Positions 1-8,219 of a stretch of 64,000 nt of DNA are shown here, piece after piece. The notes beneath the pieces were generated by a model. That model saw nothing but the letters and a program-made list of their open reading frames with translations. It searched no databases and was not told where the DNA came from. Position 1 is the stretch's first letter. Each line of letters starts with the position of its first letter. Location: the NCBI GenBank assembly GCA_023405815.1, contig JAEXXM010000082.1, forward strand, positions 1 to 64,000, given 5' to 3'. Source of the stretch: Pseudomonadota bacterium (GTDB taxonomy: Bacteria; Pseudomonadota; Alphaproteobacteria; Rhizobiales; Hyphomicrobiaceae). The position numbers and the translations under genes were made by a program.

Positions 1-63
1 GCCTACAATCTGAAGCGGGTGATGGCGATCCTCGGAGTGCCGAAGCTGCTCGGAGCGATCTGA
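1..63 (+). mobile_element. 3' end of an IS transposase gene (partial)
   Basis: The first 63 bases read in frame as AYNLKRVMAILGVPKLLGAI followed by TGA. This tail resembles the C-termini of DDE transposases of the IS1182/IS5 group, which commonly end in a YNLKR-x-x-x-ILG motif. Only the last 20 residues lie in the window, so the family is a resemblance call. The inverted repeat that should close the element cannot be placed because the other end is outside the window. The next gene is an AraC-type regulator that lacks its N-terminal domain, as expected if the element landed in it. Confidence 0.55.
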
Positions 64-86
64 GGGTCACAAGCCGACACCCGGTC

Positions 87-515
87 GTGTCAGTGGGTTG
101 GCCGCTCCTTCGTTCTCACACAGCCTCGTACAACATGCGTCATTGTCTCGAGCGCCTGTCGGAACGGAAGGACTTGCGTGCGAGTGTCGCCGATCGCGTG
201 CGCGCGGCAGTGCGGGCGCGATTGCCGGAAGGGGCGCCCCCGATCGAGGTCATTGCCACCGAGCTGCGGCTGCCGGTGGGCGTCATCCAGCGTGAGCTCG
301 GTTACGACGGCATGTCCTTCAGCGCGCTCATAGAGGCAACGCGCCGCGATCTTGCTCTTTCATATCTCAGGCAGCGGCAGCTCTCGCTGTCCGAGATCGC
401 GTTTCTGCTCGGCTATTCGGAGCTTTCGGCGTTCAGCCGGGCCGTGCGGCGGTGGACCGGCACCTCGCCGCGTGCCCTGCGCGCGTCGCTGCGCGAAGAC
501 CAGAGCGGGAATTAG
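87..515 (+). pseudogene. AraC-family regulator, C-terminal part only (probably IS-truncated)
   Basis: This 142-residue frame carries only the DNA-binding half of an AraC/XylS regulator. From about residue 24 it matches the region that leads into the double helix-turn-helix in regulators with an arabinose-binding-like N-terminal domain. The second HTH shows LSLSEIAFLLGYSE and RWTGTSPRALR. Full-length members run to about 330 residues, so some 200 N-terminal residues are missing. The frame opens with GTG without a convincing ribosome binding site, and its first 20 residues match nothing. A transposase tail ends 24 bases upstream, so disruption by insertion is the simplest explanation. A short free-standing DNA-binding protein cannot be excluded. 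It may once have controlled the catabolic genes that follow. Confidence 0.6.
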
Positions 516-518
516 GGC

Positions 519-1292
519 CTATTTCAGCGCATCGAGGCTCTCAGGCAGAATCTGTCCGCCGTCGACGATAATCGTCTGACCGGTGATGTAGTTTGCCTCC
601 TTGGAGGCGAGGAACAGGGCCGCATAGCCGATGTCCTCGACCGTGCCGAGCTTCTTCAGCGGGATCGATGCCGACATGGACTGCTCGTATTCCGGTCCCA
701 ACGCGGCGAGTCCTTCTGTGAGGATGTTGCCTGGCAGGACGGAGTTGACGGTGATGCCGTACTTTGCCAGCTCGAGACAGGCGGTGCGCATGAATCCGAG
801 CTGGCCGGCCTTGCTCGCGCCGTAGTGCGTCCAGCCGGGAAAACCGGTGACCGGCCCGGTGATCGAAGAGGTGATCACGACGCGGCCCTGATTGGATTTC
901 TTGAGGTATGGCAGCGTTGCCTTAAGCGACAGGAACGTGCCCTTTAGGTTGGCGTCGAGCACCGTGTCCCAATCCTCGGGCGACAACTCCTCGATGCGCC
1001 CCTGAGGGAATATGCCGGCATTGGCGCACAGCACGTCGATGCCGCCGAACGCGGTTGCCGCCGCCTCGGCCATCATCTGCATGTCCTCCATTTTGGTGAC
1101 GTCGGCGGCAAATCCCTTCGCCGTGCCGCCGGTCATGGCCAGCTCGGCCGCGCATGCTTCGGCTTCTGCAAGGCTGCGCGACACGACGAGCACCTTGGCG
1201 CCGTTCCCGGCGAATACCCTGGCGATGCCCTTGCCGATGCCCTTGCTGCCGCCGGTCACGATGACCGACCGTCCGGCGATGGATGTCAGCAT
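519..1292 (-). CDS. SDR-family NAD(P)-dependent oxidoreductase
   Basis: A 257-residue short-chain dehydrogenase/reductase, probably cytoplasmic and acting on an alcohol/ketone pair. The cofactor motif TGGSKGIG is at residues 13-20, NAG at 91-93, the catalytic serine near 142 and YxxxK at Y157/K161; all key residues are present. The start is the ATG at 1292, where GGAG sits six bases upstream; a GTG at 1304 would add four residues but has no such site. It lies about 100 bases downstream of the isochorismatase-like gene on the same strand, so they probably form an operon. FabG-like naming is possible, but the isolated catabolic setting argues for a substrate-specific dehydrogenase. The substrate is unknown. 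Confidence 0.85.
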   Translation of the reverse strand: MLTSIAGRSVIVTGGSKGIGKGIARVFAGNGAKVLVVSRSLAEAEACAAELAMTGGTAKGFAADVTKMEDMQMMAEAAATAFGGIDVLCANAGIFPQGRIEELSPEDWDTVLDANLKGTFLSLKATLPYLKKSNQGRVVITSSITGPVTGFPGWTHYGASKAGQLGFMRTACLELAKYGITVNSVLPGNILTEGLAALGPEYEQSMSASIPLKKLGTVEDIGYAALFLASKEANYITGQTIIVDGGQILPESLDALK

Positions 1293-1392
1293 GCATATCT
1301 CCACGAAATGTGTCGTCGTTAGCCCTCTGCGAGGCTACACCTCGCCAACGTTTGCGTTTTGACCTTGACGGAAGCGAACTTGACCGATCCTT

Positions 1393-2088
1393 TCAGCCAA
1401 GGCGCATGAGCGCCTTCAGCTCGTCGGCGGACATGACGTTGCAGTAGATCATGTTGATGATCTCCAGCTCCTTTCGGTGCAGCTCTTCCGAGCCGGCGGC
1501 GCAGCAATCTTCCACGACGACGACTGAGAAGCTTTCGTCGGCAAGGCTGCGCACGGTCGAGGAGACGCACTGGTCGGTGAAGATGCCGCAGCAGACAACC
1601 GTCTTGATCCCGAGGTTGGTCAGGATGAGCCGCAGATTGGTTCCCGTAAGCGCGCTGTCGGTCGTCTTGTTGACGACAATCTCGTCACCCTGAGGGCCGA
1701 GGGCGGGAATGACCTGTGATGGCTCGCCGTCCTTGGGCAGGAGCAGGTTGTTCCACCCGGGCATCCTCTGGGACAAGGAGCGGTCGCGGCCGTCGAGCGT
1801 GTGGCATGCAATGCGGGCGAACAGGCATTCGATCCTTGCCGCACGGAAGAGGCGCAGGAGTTCGCTCGTCCGCGGAATGACGGTGCCGTGCATGCGCGCG
1901 TGAAAGGGTGTCCAGGCATCATAGCGGCGCTGCTCGTCACTCGGGAGCGAGGCCCTGTCCGGTCGTTCGAGGTAGGTGTTCTGCACGTCGATAACGAGCA
2001 ATGCCGTGTGCGGCGGGTCGAGGTCAGGGTCGGCGGGCTCGGGAGCGCCGTCGTAATAGATCGAGCGAAATTCCGACTTCCAGCTCAT
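1393..2088 (-). CDS. Isochorismatase-family cysteine hydrolase
   Basis: A 231-residue cysteine hydrolase of the isochorismatase-like fold, a group that includes N-carbamoylsarcosine amidase, biuret hydrolase and nicotinamidase. The triad reads D34 (in LLVIDVQ), K141 (in VVNKTTDSA) and C174 (in GIFTDQCV). The chosen ATG at 2088 follows a GAGG motif; a longer frame to 2250 adds 54 residues without family similarity. It is divergently arranged with the aminotransferase at 2262 across a short control region and probably co-transcribed with the SDR gene. The likely reaction is amide or carbamoyl hydrolysis in a nitrogen-containing substrate pathway, but the substrate cannot be read from sequence. 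Confidence 0.82.
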   Translation of the reverse strand: MSWKSEFRSIYYDGAPEPADPDLDPPHTALLVIDVQNTYLERPDRASLPSDEQRRYDAWTPFHARMHGTVIPRTSELLRLFRAARIECLFARIACHTLDGRDRSLSQRMPGWNNLLLPKDGEPSQVIPALGPQGDEIVVNKTTDSALTGTNLRLILTNLGIKTVVCCGIFTDQCVSSTVRSLADESFSVVVVEDCCAAGSEELHRKELEIINMIYCNVMSADELKALMRLG

Positions 2089-2152
2089 GGGGACCTCGCC
2101 GTGCCGTTCATGCAGGAATTCGCCCGAGGCTAGCCGAACTACGGCGGCGACG

Positions 2153-2222
2153 CTTGACCGGGGTTGGCGTTTGTTTGCCGCGGATTGAACAGGGGTGCCG
2201 TTAACGGTCAAGACTGGAGGGC
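2153..2222. promoter_or_regulatory. Divergent control region with paired inverted repeats
   Basis: Between the divergent hydrolase (minus) and aminotransferase (plus) genes the sequence CTTGACCG (2153-2160) recurs as its exact reverse complement CGGTCAAG (2215-2222). The copies are centred 62 bases apart, close to six helical turns. The second copy overlaps a perfect palindrome CCGTTAACGG (2208-2217). This fits operator sites for a regulator of both transcripts. No -35/-10 pair was firmly assigned. Confidence 0.4.
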
Positions 2223-2261
2223 GTCTCGTCAGGTAGATTGCACTTTCCATGAGGTGCAGCC

Positions 2262-3596
2262 GTGGCCAGAACCCAGAAGATTCTCGAGCTCAATGCTTTC
2301 GACGCACGTTCGGCCGCCGGGCTCGAGCCGGAAACCGAGCAGCTCATCGCGCGGCGTCAGCAGACGTTCGGGCCAACATCGATGCTGTTCTACAAGCGAC
2401 CGCTGCATATCGTTCGGGCGGAGGGCGTGTGGCTGATTGCGGCAGACGGCACGCGCTATCTCGACGCCTACAACAACGTGCCTTCGATCGGCCACTGCCA
2501 TCCGGCGGTGGTCGAGGCCGTGTCGCGCCAGATGGGCATCCTCAACACCCACACGCGCTATCTCTACGACAATGTCTACGCCTATGCCGAGCGGCTGCTC
2601 GGTACCATGCCGGCTGAGATCTCGAACATCGTCTTCACGTGCACGGGTAGCGAAAGCGTCGACTTTGCCATGCGCGTTGCACGCACCCTGACGGGGGGCG
2701 CAGGGTTCATCGTCACCGAGAACGCCTATCATGGGAACACTTCGGCGGTGACCGAGGTCTCTCCGGCGTCGGCCAGCTCGGAGCCGCGCAATCCCAACGT
2801 GTTTCTGGTGCCGGCGCCCGACACGTATCGCGGGGGCTCTGCCGAGCTTGGTGCGCGCTTTGCGGCGAGTGTCAAGGAAGCCATCGCTGCAATGCAGGCA
2901 CGCGGCATCAAGCTTGCTGCCTTCATTGCAGATAGCATCTTCTCGAGCGACGGCGTGTTTCCGGGCGATGCGGGCTTCCTTGCGGAAACCGCGGATGTCG
3001 TGCATGTCGCCGGCGGGCTCTACATTGCCGACGAGGTGCAGCCCGGCTTTGCGCGGACTGGGGAGGCGCTGTGGGGCTTCGCGCGACACGGGATCGTGCC
3101 CGATCTCGTCGCGCTCGGTAAGCCGATGGGAAACGGCTATCCCATGGGCGGGGTCGCCATAAAGCCTGATCTCCTGGCAGAGTTTGGCGCGCGCAACGGC
3201 TATTTCAATACATTCGGCGGCAACCCTGTCGCTGCAGCCGCCGGGATGGCCGTTCTGGAGACGATCGAGTCGGAGGGGTTACAGGAGAATGCGCGCTCGA
3301 CGGGCGCGTACCTTCTCGGCGGGTTGAGATCGGTCGCAGCGGGTTCGCCGGTCGTCGGCGACGTACGGGGGGGGGGGCTCTATCGCGGCGTCGAGCTAGT
3401 ACGAGACAAGGCGAGCAAGGCGCCAGATGCCGCCGTCGCCGAGCGCATTGTCAACGCCATGCGTGAAAAAGGCGTCCTCATCGGTACCGCGGGCCTCAAC
3501 GGGAACATCCTGAAGATTCGCCCACCATTGCCGTTCGGGCGCGAGCATGCCGATATCCTTCTCGCAGCATTTGCCGATGCAGTCGCTCGGCTCTAA
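2262..3596 (+). CDS. Class-III PLP-dependent aminotransferase (AGXT2-like)
   Basis: A 444-residue fold-type I PLP enzyme. The N-terminal part YLDAYNNVPSIGHCHP (67-82) and overall pattern resemble the AGXT2/AGXT2L branch (alanine-glyoxylate aminotransferase 2 and amino-alcohol phospho-lyases). The PLP lysine is K287 in ALGKPMGNGYPMGG and the cofactor aspartate is D257 in IADEVQ. The start is a GTG at 2262 with GAGG seven to eight bases upstream. It is followed after 15 bases by an aldehyde dehydrogenase, so the pair probably turns an amine into an aldehyde and then an acid. An uninterrupted run of 11 G residues at 3367-3377 lies in the coding frame (residues RGGG) and could be a slippage site. 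A phospho-lyase role is an alternative. Confidence 0.85.
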   Translation: MARTQKILELNAFDARSAAGLEPETEQLIARRQQTFGPTSMLFYKRPLHIVRAEGVWLIAADGTRYLDAYNNVPSIGHCHPAVVEAVSRQMGILNTHTRYLYDNVYAYAERLLGTMPAEISNIVFTCTGSESVDFAMRVARTLTGGAGFIVTENAYHGNTSAVTEVSPASASSEPRNPNVFLVPAPDTYRGGSAELGARFAASVKEAIAAMQARGIKLAAFIADSIFSSDGVFPGDAGFLAETADVVHVAGGLYIADEVQPGFARTGEALWGFARHGIVPDLVALGKPMGNGYPMGGVAIKPDLLAEFGARNGYFNTFGGNPVAAAAGMAVLETIESEGLQENARSTGAYLLGGLRSVAAGSPVVGDVRGGGLYRGVELVRDKASKAPDAAVAERIVNAMREKGVLIGTAGLNGNILKIRPPLPFGREHADILLAAFADAVARL

Positions 3597-3611
3597 CCGG
3601 AACGAGAGGCC

Positions 3612-5081
3612 ATGGAGCCGAAGCACTTCATCGACGGGGCATGGGTTGCGCCTATTGGCGGCGGCAAGCTGGACGTGATCAACCCGGCCAACGAGCAGGT
3701 CTTTGCCCAAATCGCGGCGGGGACAGCCGTAGACATCGACAAGGCGGTGGCTGCGGCGATGGTGGCTGGGCGCGGGGCATGGTCGCGCACGACGGGACGC
3801 GAGCGCGCCGTTATTCTGCGGGCGATCGCGGCGGGAATCGAGGCGGAGAAGCAATCACTGGCCGAGATGGAAGTGCGCGACAACGGCAAGCCGTTGCCGG
3901 AGGCGCTGGGGGACATTGCAGACGCGGCCTACTGCTTCAATCTCTATGCCTCGTATGCCGAGGAGCTCGACGACAACCAGGGGGCGCCGATCGCGGTGCC
4001 GGATGCGCGCTTCAGGACAACGGTCAAATACATGCCGGCGGGCGTCGCCGGGCTCATCGTGCCCTGGAACTATCCGTTGCTCATGGCGGCGTGGAAGGTA
4101 GCGCCGGCCATCGCGGCGGGATGCACGCTGGTGCTGAAGCCGTCCGAGTTCACCTCGCTGACGGCACTCGAGCTGGCGCGCATCTGTCAGGAGGCCGGGT
4201 TGCCGGCGGGTGTCGTCAATGTCGTCACTGGCCTCGGGGCGGAAGCGGGCGCGGCGCTCGCGGCGCATCCCGGCGTTCGAAAGCTGGCATTCACCGGTTC
4301 CGTGCCGACGGGAATTGCGGTAGCGACCGCAGCTGCACGCGACGTCAAAAGCGTCAGCCTGGAGCTCGGCGGCAAGTCACCAATCGTGGTGTTCGACGAC
4401 GCTGATTTCGAGCAGGTCGTCGAATGGGTGATGTTCGGGATCTTCTGGAACCAGGGCCAGGTGTGCAGCGCCACGTCGCGGCTGATCGTCCAATCCGGGA
4501 TTGCGGAAAGGTTGATCGAGCGGCTCGCCGATGAGGCGAAGAAGATCAAGATCGGCGACGGCATGGGCGAGGGGGTATTGCTCGGCCCTCTGGTGAGCCG
4601 ACAGCAGTACGACAAGGTGCTCGGCTATATGGAGATCGGCAAGCGCGAGGCGCGGCTCGTTTGCGGCGGCGGGCGACCAACCGGCTTCAATGCCGGCTAT
4701 TTCGTCGAGCCCACCATCTTCGCCGACGTCTCGCCTGAAGCGAGAATATGGAAGGAAGAAATATTCGGGCCGGTGCTGTCGGTGGCGACGTTCAGCACGG
4801 AGGACGAGGCGGTGAGGCTTGCGAACGACAGCGAGTTCGGTCTTGCCGCGGCGGTCATGTCGAGGGACATCGAACGGGCTGAGCGCGTCGCCGACCGCTT
4901 CGAGGCGGGCGTCGTGTGGATTAACTGCTCGCAGCCAAACTTCCTCGAGCCGCCGTGGGGAGGGATGAAGAAAAGCGGCGTCGGGCGCGAGCTCGGCACC
5001 TGGGGTCTGAAGAACTTCCTCGAGGTCAAGCAGATTACCGCCTACACGACAAAAGAGCCGTGGGGCTGGTACCTGAAGTAA
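3612..5081 (+). CDS. NAD(P)-dependent aldehyde dehydrogenase (betaine-aldehyde type)
   Basis: A 489-residue aldehyde dehydrogenase of the superfamily that oxidises aldehydes to acids with NAD(P)+. Visible are the oxyanion-hole region PWNYPLL (151-157), the general base E251 in LELGGKSP and the catalytic cysteine C285 in NQGQVCSATSRL. The closest look-alikes are betaine-aldehyde and aminoaldehyde dehydrogenases. It begins 15 bases after the aminotransferase, so the product of that enzyme is the likely substrate. Length is normal and no key residue is missing. Substrate choice between betaine aldehyde, aminoaldehydes and others cannot be settled by eye. Confidence 0.88.
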   Translation: MEPKHFIDGAWVAPIGGGKLDVINPANEQVFAQIAAGTAVDIDKAVAAAMVAGRGAWSRTTGRERAVILRAIAAGIEAEKQSLAEMEVRDNGKPLPEALGDIADAAYCFNLYASYAEELDDNQGAPIAVPDARFRTTVKYMPAGVAGLIVPWNYPLLMAAWKVAPAIAAGCTLVLKPSEFTSLTALELARICQEAGLPAGVVNVVTGLGAEAGAALAAHPGVRKLAFTGSVPTGIAVATAAARDVKSVSLELGGKSPIVVFDDADFEQVVEWVMFGIFWNQGQVCSATSRLIVQSGIAERLIERLADEAKKIKIGDGMGEGVLLGPLVSRQQYDKVLGYMEIGKREARLVCGGGRPTGFNAGYFVEPTIFADVSPEARIWKEEIFGPVLSVATFSTEDEAVRLANDSEFGLAAAVMSRDIERAERVADRFEAGVVWINCSQPNFLEPPWGGMKKSGVGRELGTWGLKNFLEVKQITAYTTKEPWGWYLK

Positions 5082-5105
5082 GCGACATCGGGTCCGATAG
5101 AGTGG

Positions 5106-5139
5106 CGCGGCGCGGTAGAGTCAAGTCTACCACGCCGCG
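5106..5139. terminator. Hairpin between convergent genes
   Basis: A 14-base stem (5106-5119 with 5126-5139) around a 6-base loop lies between the plus-strand aldehyde dehydrogenase and the minus-strand outer-membrane gene. One position is a C-A mismatch in the plus transcript but a G-U wobble in the minus transcript. No T-tract follows on either side, so it could end transcription only as a factor-assisted or bidirectional structure. Confidence 0.4.
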
Positions 5140-5147
5140 ACCGCGCG

Positions 5148-6032
5148 CTACCACGTGTAGACGTACTTGAGGTTCCAGCTGTTGTTGTCGGAGTGGTTCT
5201 GGCCTTTGAAGCTCGTCGAGTAGCGACCGGTAATCGACTGGCCCTTGTAGGTGAACACCATTAGCCCAAGACCGCCGTCGACAACCCAGGATTCGGGCAC
5301 AAGGTCGTATGCGTCGGTGTGCTCATAGTCGAGGGCGATGAAGGGCTCGAGCCAAGGGTTGATCCGCCAGCCGAAGCGGTTGTTGGTGTAGAACGTGGTG
5401 CCCGGCTTGATGCCGTCGAGGTTCGGCGATTGCCACATGAAGCCGGCATCGCCGGTCCAATCGAGTTCCCAGATCAGCGGCGTGTACCAAAGCAAGCTGG
5501 TCAGGTTTTTCCAGTTGCCGTCGCTGACGCTCTTGTCGCCCCAGGGAATCTGGACGAACGAGTGGATGCCGAATGTCGACTCGGGTGTCGGTTTGAACCA
5601 GGCGGCGAAGCCCGTATATGTGTCGCCAAAGCCGCTGCGACGACGGTTCTCCGGATCGACGGCGTCGCGGTCGCGAATGGAGATCTCCGGCTGGATCACC
5701 TCCCAGGCAAGGCCGATGTTGCGGTTGAAGTCCGGCGTCCAGAAGTGGACGTATTTTGAAAGGCCGACGATGCGCTGGGCGCCGGAGCCGTTCACGAGAT
5801 CGCCGTTGGCGTCCCAGCGTTGCGAGTCGTTCTGCACGTAGCCGTACTGAACGAAGACGTTGAAGGGTTCGAAATTCACCGGCAGATCGTACTCGTGCGG
5901 ACCGATGACGTCGAACACAATCTGGGCACGTGCGGGCTCAGCTGCCAGGAGCGCGCAACCTGCCGCCAGCGCCGTAGTCGCGACGCGCAGAGGCAGCCGC
6001 TCCACCGAACAGAGCCAGTTCTTTGAGGCCAT
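5148..6032 (-). CDS. Outer-membrane channel/transporter, Phenol_MetA_deg-like
   Basis: A 294-residue exported protein. The N-terminus carries a signal peptide (basic start, hydrophobic stretch about 17-30, AxA-type cleavage at PARAQ near residue 36). The mature part is rich in alternating aromatic strands such as FVQYGYVQND and ends in an aromatic residue (YVYTW), as beta-barrel proteins do. It resembles the SphA/Phenol_MetA_deg group of outer-membrane proteins often found with aromatic or amine catabolic genes. It converges with the aldehyde dehydrogenase and probably serves uptake of the substrate of the locus or a related compound. The assignment rests on fold-level resemblance, not on a specific transport motif. 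Confidence 0.7.
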   Translation of the reverse strand: MASKNWLCSVERLPLRVATTALAAGCALLAAEPARAQIVFDVIGPHEYDLPVNFEPFNVFVQYGYVQNDSQRWDANGDLVNGSGAQRIVGLSKYVHFWTPDFNRNIGLAWEVIQPEISIRDRDAVDPENRRRSGFGDTYTGFAAWFKPTPESTFGIHSFVQIPWGDKSVSDGNWKNLTSLLWYTPLIWELDWTGDAGFMWQSPNLDGIKPGTTFYTNNRFGWRINPWLEPFIALDYEHTDAYDLVPESWVVDGGLGLMVFTYKGQSITGRYSTSFKGQNHSDNNSWNLKYVYTW

Positions 6033-6782
6033 TCCCTGTATCCTCTTTTTGCATTCAGCATTCGGACGCAGCCGACCGTCTCGCTGGAAGCGACCAGCAA
6101 GCCATCGCCCCGTCAGGCATGGCCTCCGGGCTCATTGGATGATCGGCGAACTAGATTGGACGCAGACGGCTGCCGTACTGGGCAGCTCACTCACGGCTCA
6201 TCCTGAGAAGCTGGACGGCCTACGCTGGCGATGACGCCAAGGTTGGAATGCAACGGAGTGACCAGCGGTCGGCGACGAGACTACCGACCGCTGGCCGTTT
6301 GGGAGGTCAGAATGCCGGACAATGGAGCGAAACTCCGGCCGTCTACCCGGCAGTCAAGATGCTGAGCAGAAGCGTCTCGATGGTGCCGGTGCGTCCTCCC
6401 CTTTCCCCCGTGACAAATTATGCAGCGACACTCATGCTGCCGGTCGCCGAATTAAGCGTCCGACAATATCAGCAATCTGCTCACTGCAATCGTTGTGCCA
6501 ATGCCGATCTAGTTTTTCTGACCGAAAATGGTCCCGTATAAATAGTTGATTATCATTGGTGATTGTTCTTTTTCCGATCGTGTTTGTGGTCCGCAGCTCA
6601 GGGGCGATGTGTAACTCTGGCTTGGGCGCGTTACAGTGTGTCTGACCGTCTGCGAAATGGTCCGGCGGGAGAAATTCTGGAGGATATCCGCATTACTGCA
6701 AAGTGCGCCTGCGTTTTGGCTTTGTTTTTTTTTTTTGAGAAGGGCTTTTTGCGCCAGCTCTTATCGATGGAAGGGAATTCGC
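6033..6782. other. 750-base intergenic region without a convincing gene
   Basis: This stretch lies between the lpd stop and the start of the outer-membrane channel, both on the minus strand. Small plus-strand frames here lack family similarity and ribosome sites. It holds a perfect inverted repeat at 6262-6294, an AT-rich segment at about 6505-6580 that stands out from the GC-rich surroundings, and an uninterrupted run of 12 T at 6725-6736. It presumably contains the promoter of the channel gene and the end of the pyruvate dehydrogenase transcript. A small RNA cannot be excluded. Confidence 0.5.
6262..6294. repeat. Perfect 11-base inverted repeat with 11-base spacer
   Basis: CCAGCGGTCGG (6262-6272) is followed after 11 bases by its exact reverse complement CCGACCGCTGG (6284-6294). 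The arms are centred 22 bases apart, two helical turns, as expected for a dimeric regulator binding one DNA face. It sits about 230-260 bases upstream of the outer-membrane gene. A short T-poor tail follows, so a terminator is less likely. Confidence 0.5.
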
Positions 6783-8219
6783 TCAGGGCTTGCGGCGTGG
6801 CGCAGGCATCAGGTCGGTGATGGTGCCTTCGAACATCTCGGCTGCCTGAGCGAAGGTTTCCGACAGCGTCGGGTGGGGGTGAATGGTGGCGGCGATGTCG
6901 GTGGCATCGGCGCCCATCTCGATGGCGAGCGCGGCCTCGGCGATGAGGTCGCCAGCGTTTGGGCCGACGATGCCGCAGCCGAGGATGCGATGCGTCTCCG
7001 GATCGAAGAGTACTTTCGTGACCCCATCGTCACGGCCCAGGGAGAGAGAGCGTCCGGAGGCGCCCCAAGGGAACGTGCCTTTGCCAAATGCGATGCCCTT
7101 GGCCTTAGCGTCGGTCTCCGTCAGTCCCACCCATGCCACCTCGGGATCGGTGTAGGCGACCGAGGCGATGACGCGGGCATCGAAGGCAACGTTCCTTCCG
7201 GCCGCGACCTCGGCGGCAACCTTTCCTTCATGCACGGCCTTGTGGGCCAGCATGGGCTGGCCGACGATATCGCCGATGGCGAAGATGTGCGCGATGTTGG
7301 TGCGCATCTGGCGGTCGACGCCGATGTATCCCCGCTCGTCGACGGTGACGCCGGCGGCTTCGAGGTTGAGTTTTTTTCCGTTCGGCGTGCGCCCGACGGC
7401 GACGAGGATCTTGTCGAAGCTCAGCGTGGCCGGTGCTGCAGGGTCTTCCAACGTCACCGCGAGCTTTGCGCCACTTGCATCGACGCTGGTGACCTTGGTG
7501 CCGAGCAGGATGCTGTCGTAGCGCGCCTTGATCCGCTTCATGAGCGGCTTGACGATGTCGGCGTCGGCGCCGGGAATGATTTGATCCATCAGCTCGGCGA
7601 TGGTCACGCGGCTGCCGAGGGCATGATAGACGGTCGCCATCTCGAGGCCGATGATGCCGCCACCGATGACAAGCAGCGTCTCGGGTACGTCGTCGATCTC
7701 GAGCGCACCCGTCGAGTCGATGATGCGCGGGTCGGATGCGGGCAGGAAGGGAAGCCGCACGGGCTCCGAGCCTGCGGCGATGATCGCCTGCTGGAAGGTG
7801 AGCCGCGTCGTTTCCCCGTCGCGTTCGACTTCGATCACGTGAGGGGAGAGGAAGCGGCCGGTGCCATTGACGACGGTGACGATGCGCTGCTTCGCCAGCG
7901 CCGCCAGGCCCCCCGTCAGCCGCTTGATGACATCGTTCTTCCAGCCGCGCAGCTTGTCGAGGTCGATCGATGGCGCGGCAAAGCTCACTCCCGCGCCGGC
8001 AAAGTCCTTCGCCTCGTCGATGACCTTGGCGGCGTGCAGCAAGGCTTTGGAGGGAATGCAGCCGACATTGAGGCACACGCCGCCCAGCACCGACGCGCGC
8101 TCGATAAGCACGACCTTCTTGCCGAGGTCGGCGGCACGGAACGCAGCCGTGTAGCCGCCAGGGCCGGCGCCGAGCACGAGGAGCTCGGCTTCCATATCGG
8201 AGGGATGCGTCATGATCAC
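6783..8219 (-). CDS. lpdA: Dihydrolipoyl dehydrogenase (E3)
   Basis: A 478-residue flavoprotein disulfide oxidoreductase, the E3 subunit that reoxidises the lipoyl group of the pyruvate dehydrogenase complex with NAD+. The FAD motif GAGPGG is at 18-22, the redox-active pair C49/C54 in GGVCLNVGCIP, a second nucleotide motif GGGIIG in the middle and the C-terminal catalytic HPHPT. There is no fused lipoyl domain. The GTG start at 8219 overlaps the aceF stop (GTGA), and an ATG two codons later (8213) is an equal choice. It is the last gene of aceE-aceF-lpd, so it most likely serves this complex. Confidence 0.93.
   Translation of the reverse strand: MIMTHPSDMEAELLVLGAGPGGYTAAFRAADLGKKVVLIERASVLGGVCLNVGCIPSKALLHAAKVIDEAKDFAGAGVSFAAPSIDLDKLRGWKNDVIKRLTGGLAALAKQRIVTVVNGTGRFLSPHVIEVERDGETTRLTFQQAIIAAGSEPVRLPFLPASDPRIIDSTGALEIDDVPETLLVIGGGIIGLEMATVYHALGSRVTIAELMDQIIPGADADIVKPLMKRIKARYDSILLGTKVTSVDASGAKLAVTLEDPAAPATLSFDKILVAVGRTPNGKKLNLEAAGVTVDERGYIGVDRQMRTNIAHIFAIGDIVGQPMLAHKAVHEGKVAAEVAAGRNVAFDARVIASVAYTDPEVAWVGLTETDAKAKGIAFGKGTFPWGASGRSLSLGRDDGVTKVLFDPETHRILGCGIVGPNAGDLIAEAALAIEMGADATDIAATIHPHPTLSETFAQAAEMFEGTITDLMPAPRRKP

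Noticed and set aside
6700..6740. Rho-independent terminator at the 12-T run
   Set aside because: The only preceding stem (CAAAG with CTTTG) is short with a long loop, and no plus-strand gene ends here.
6248..6820. Small plus-strand frames of 75-97 residues in the 750-base gap
   Set aside because: No ribosome sites, no similarity and mixed composition; treated as non-coding.
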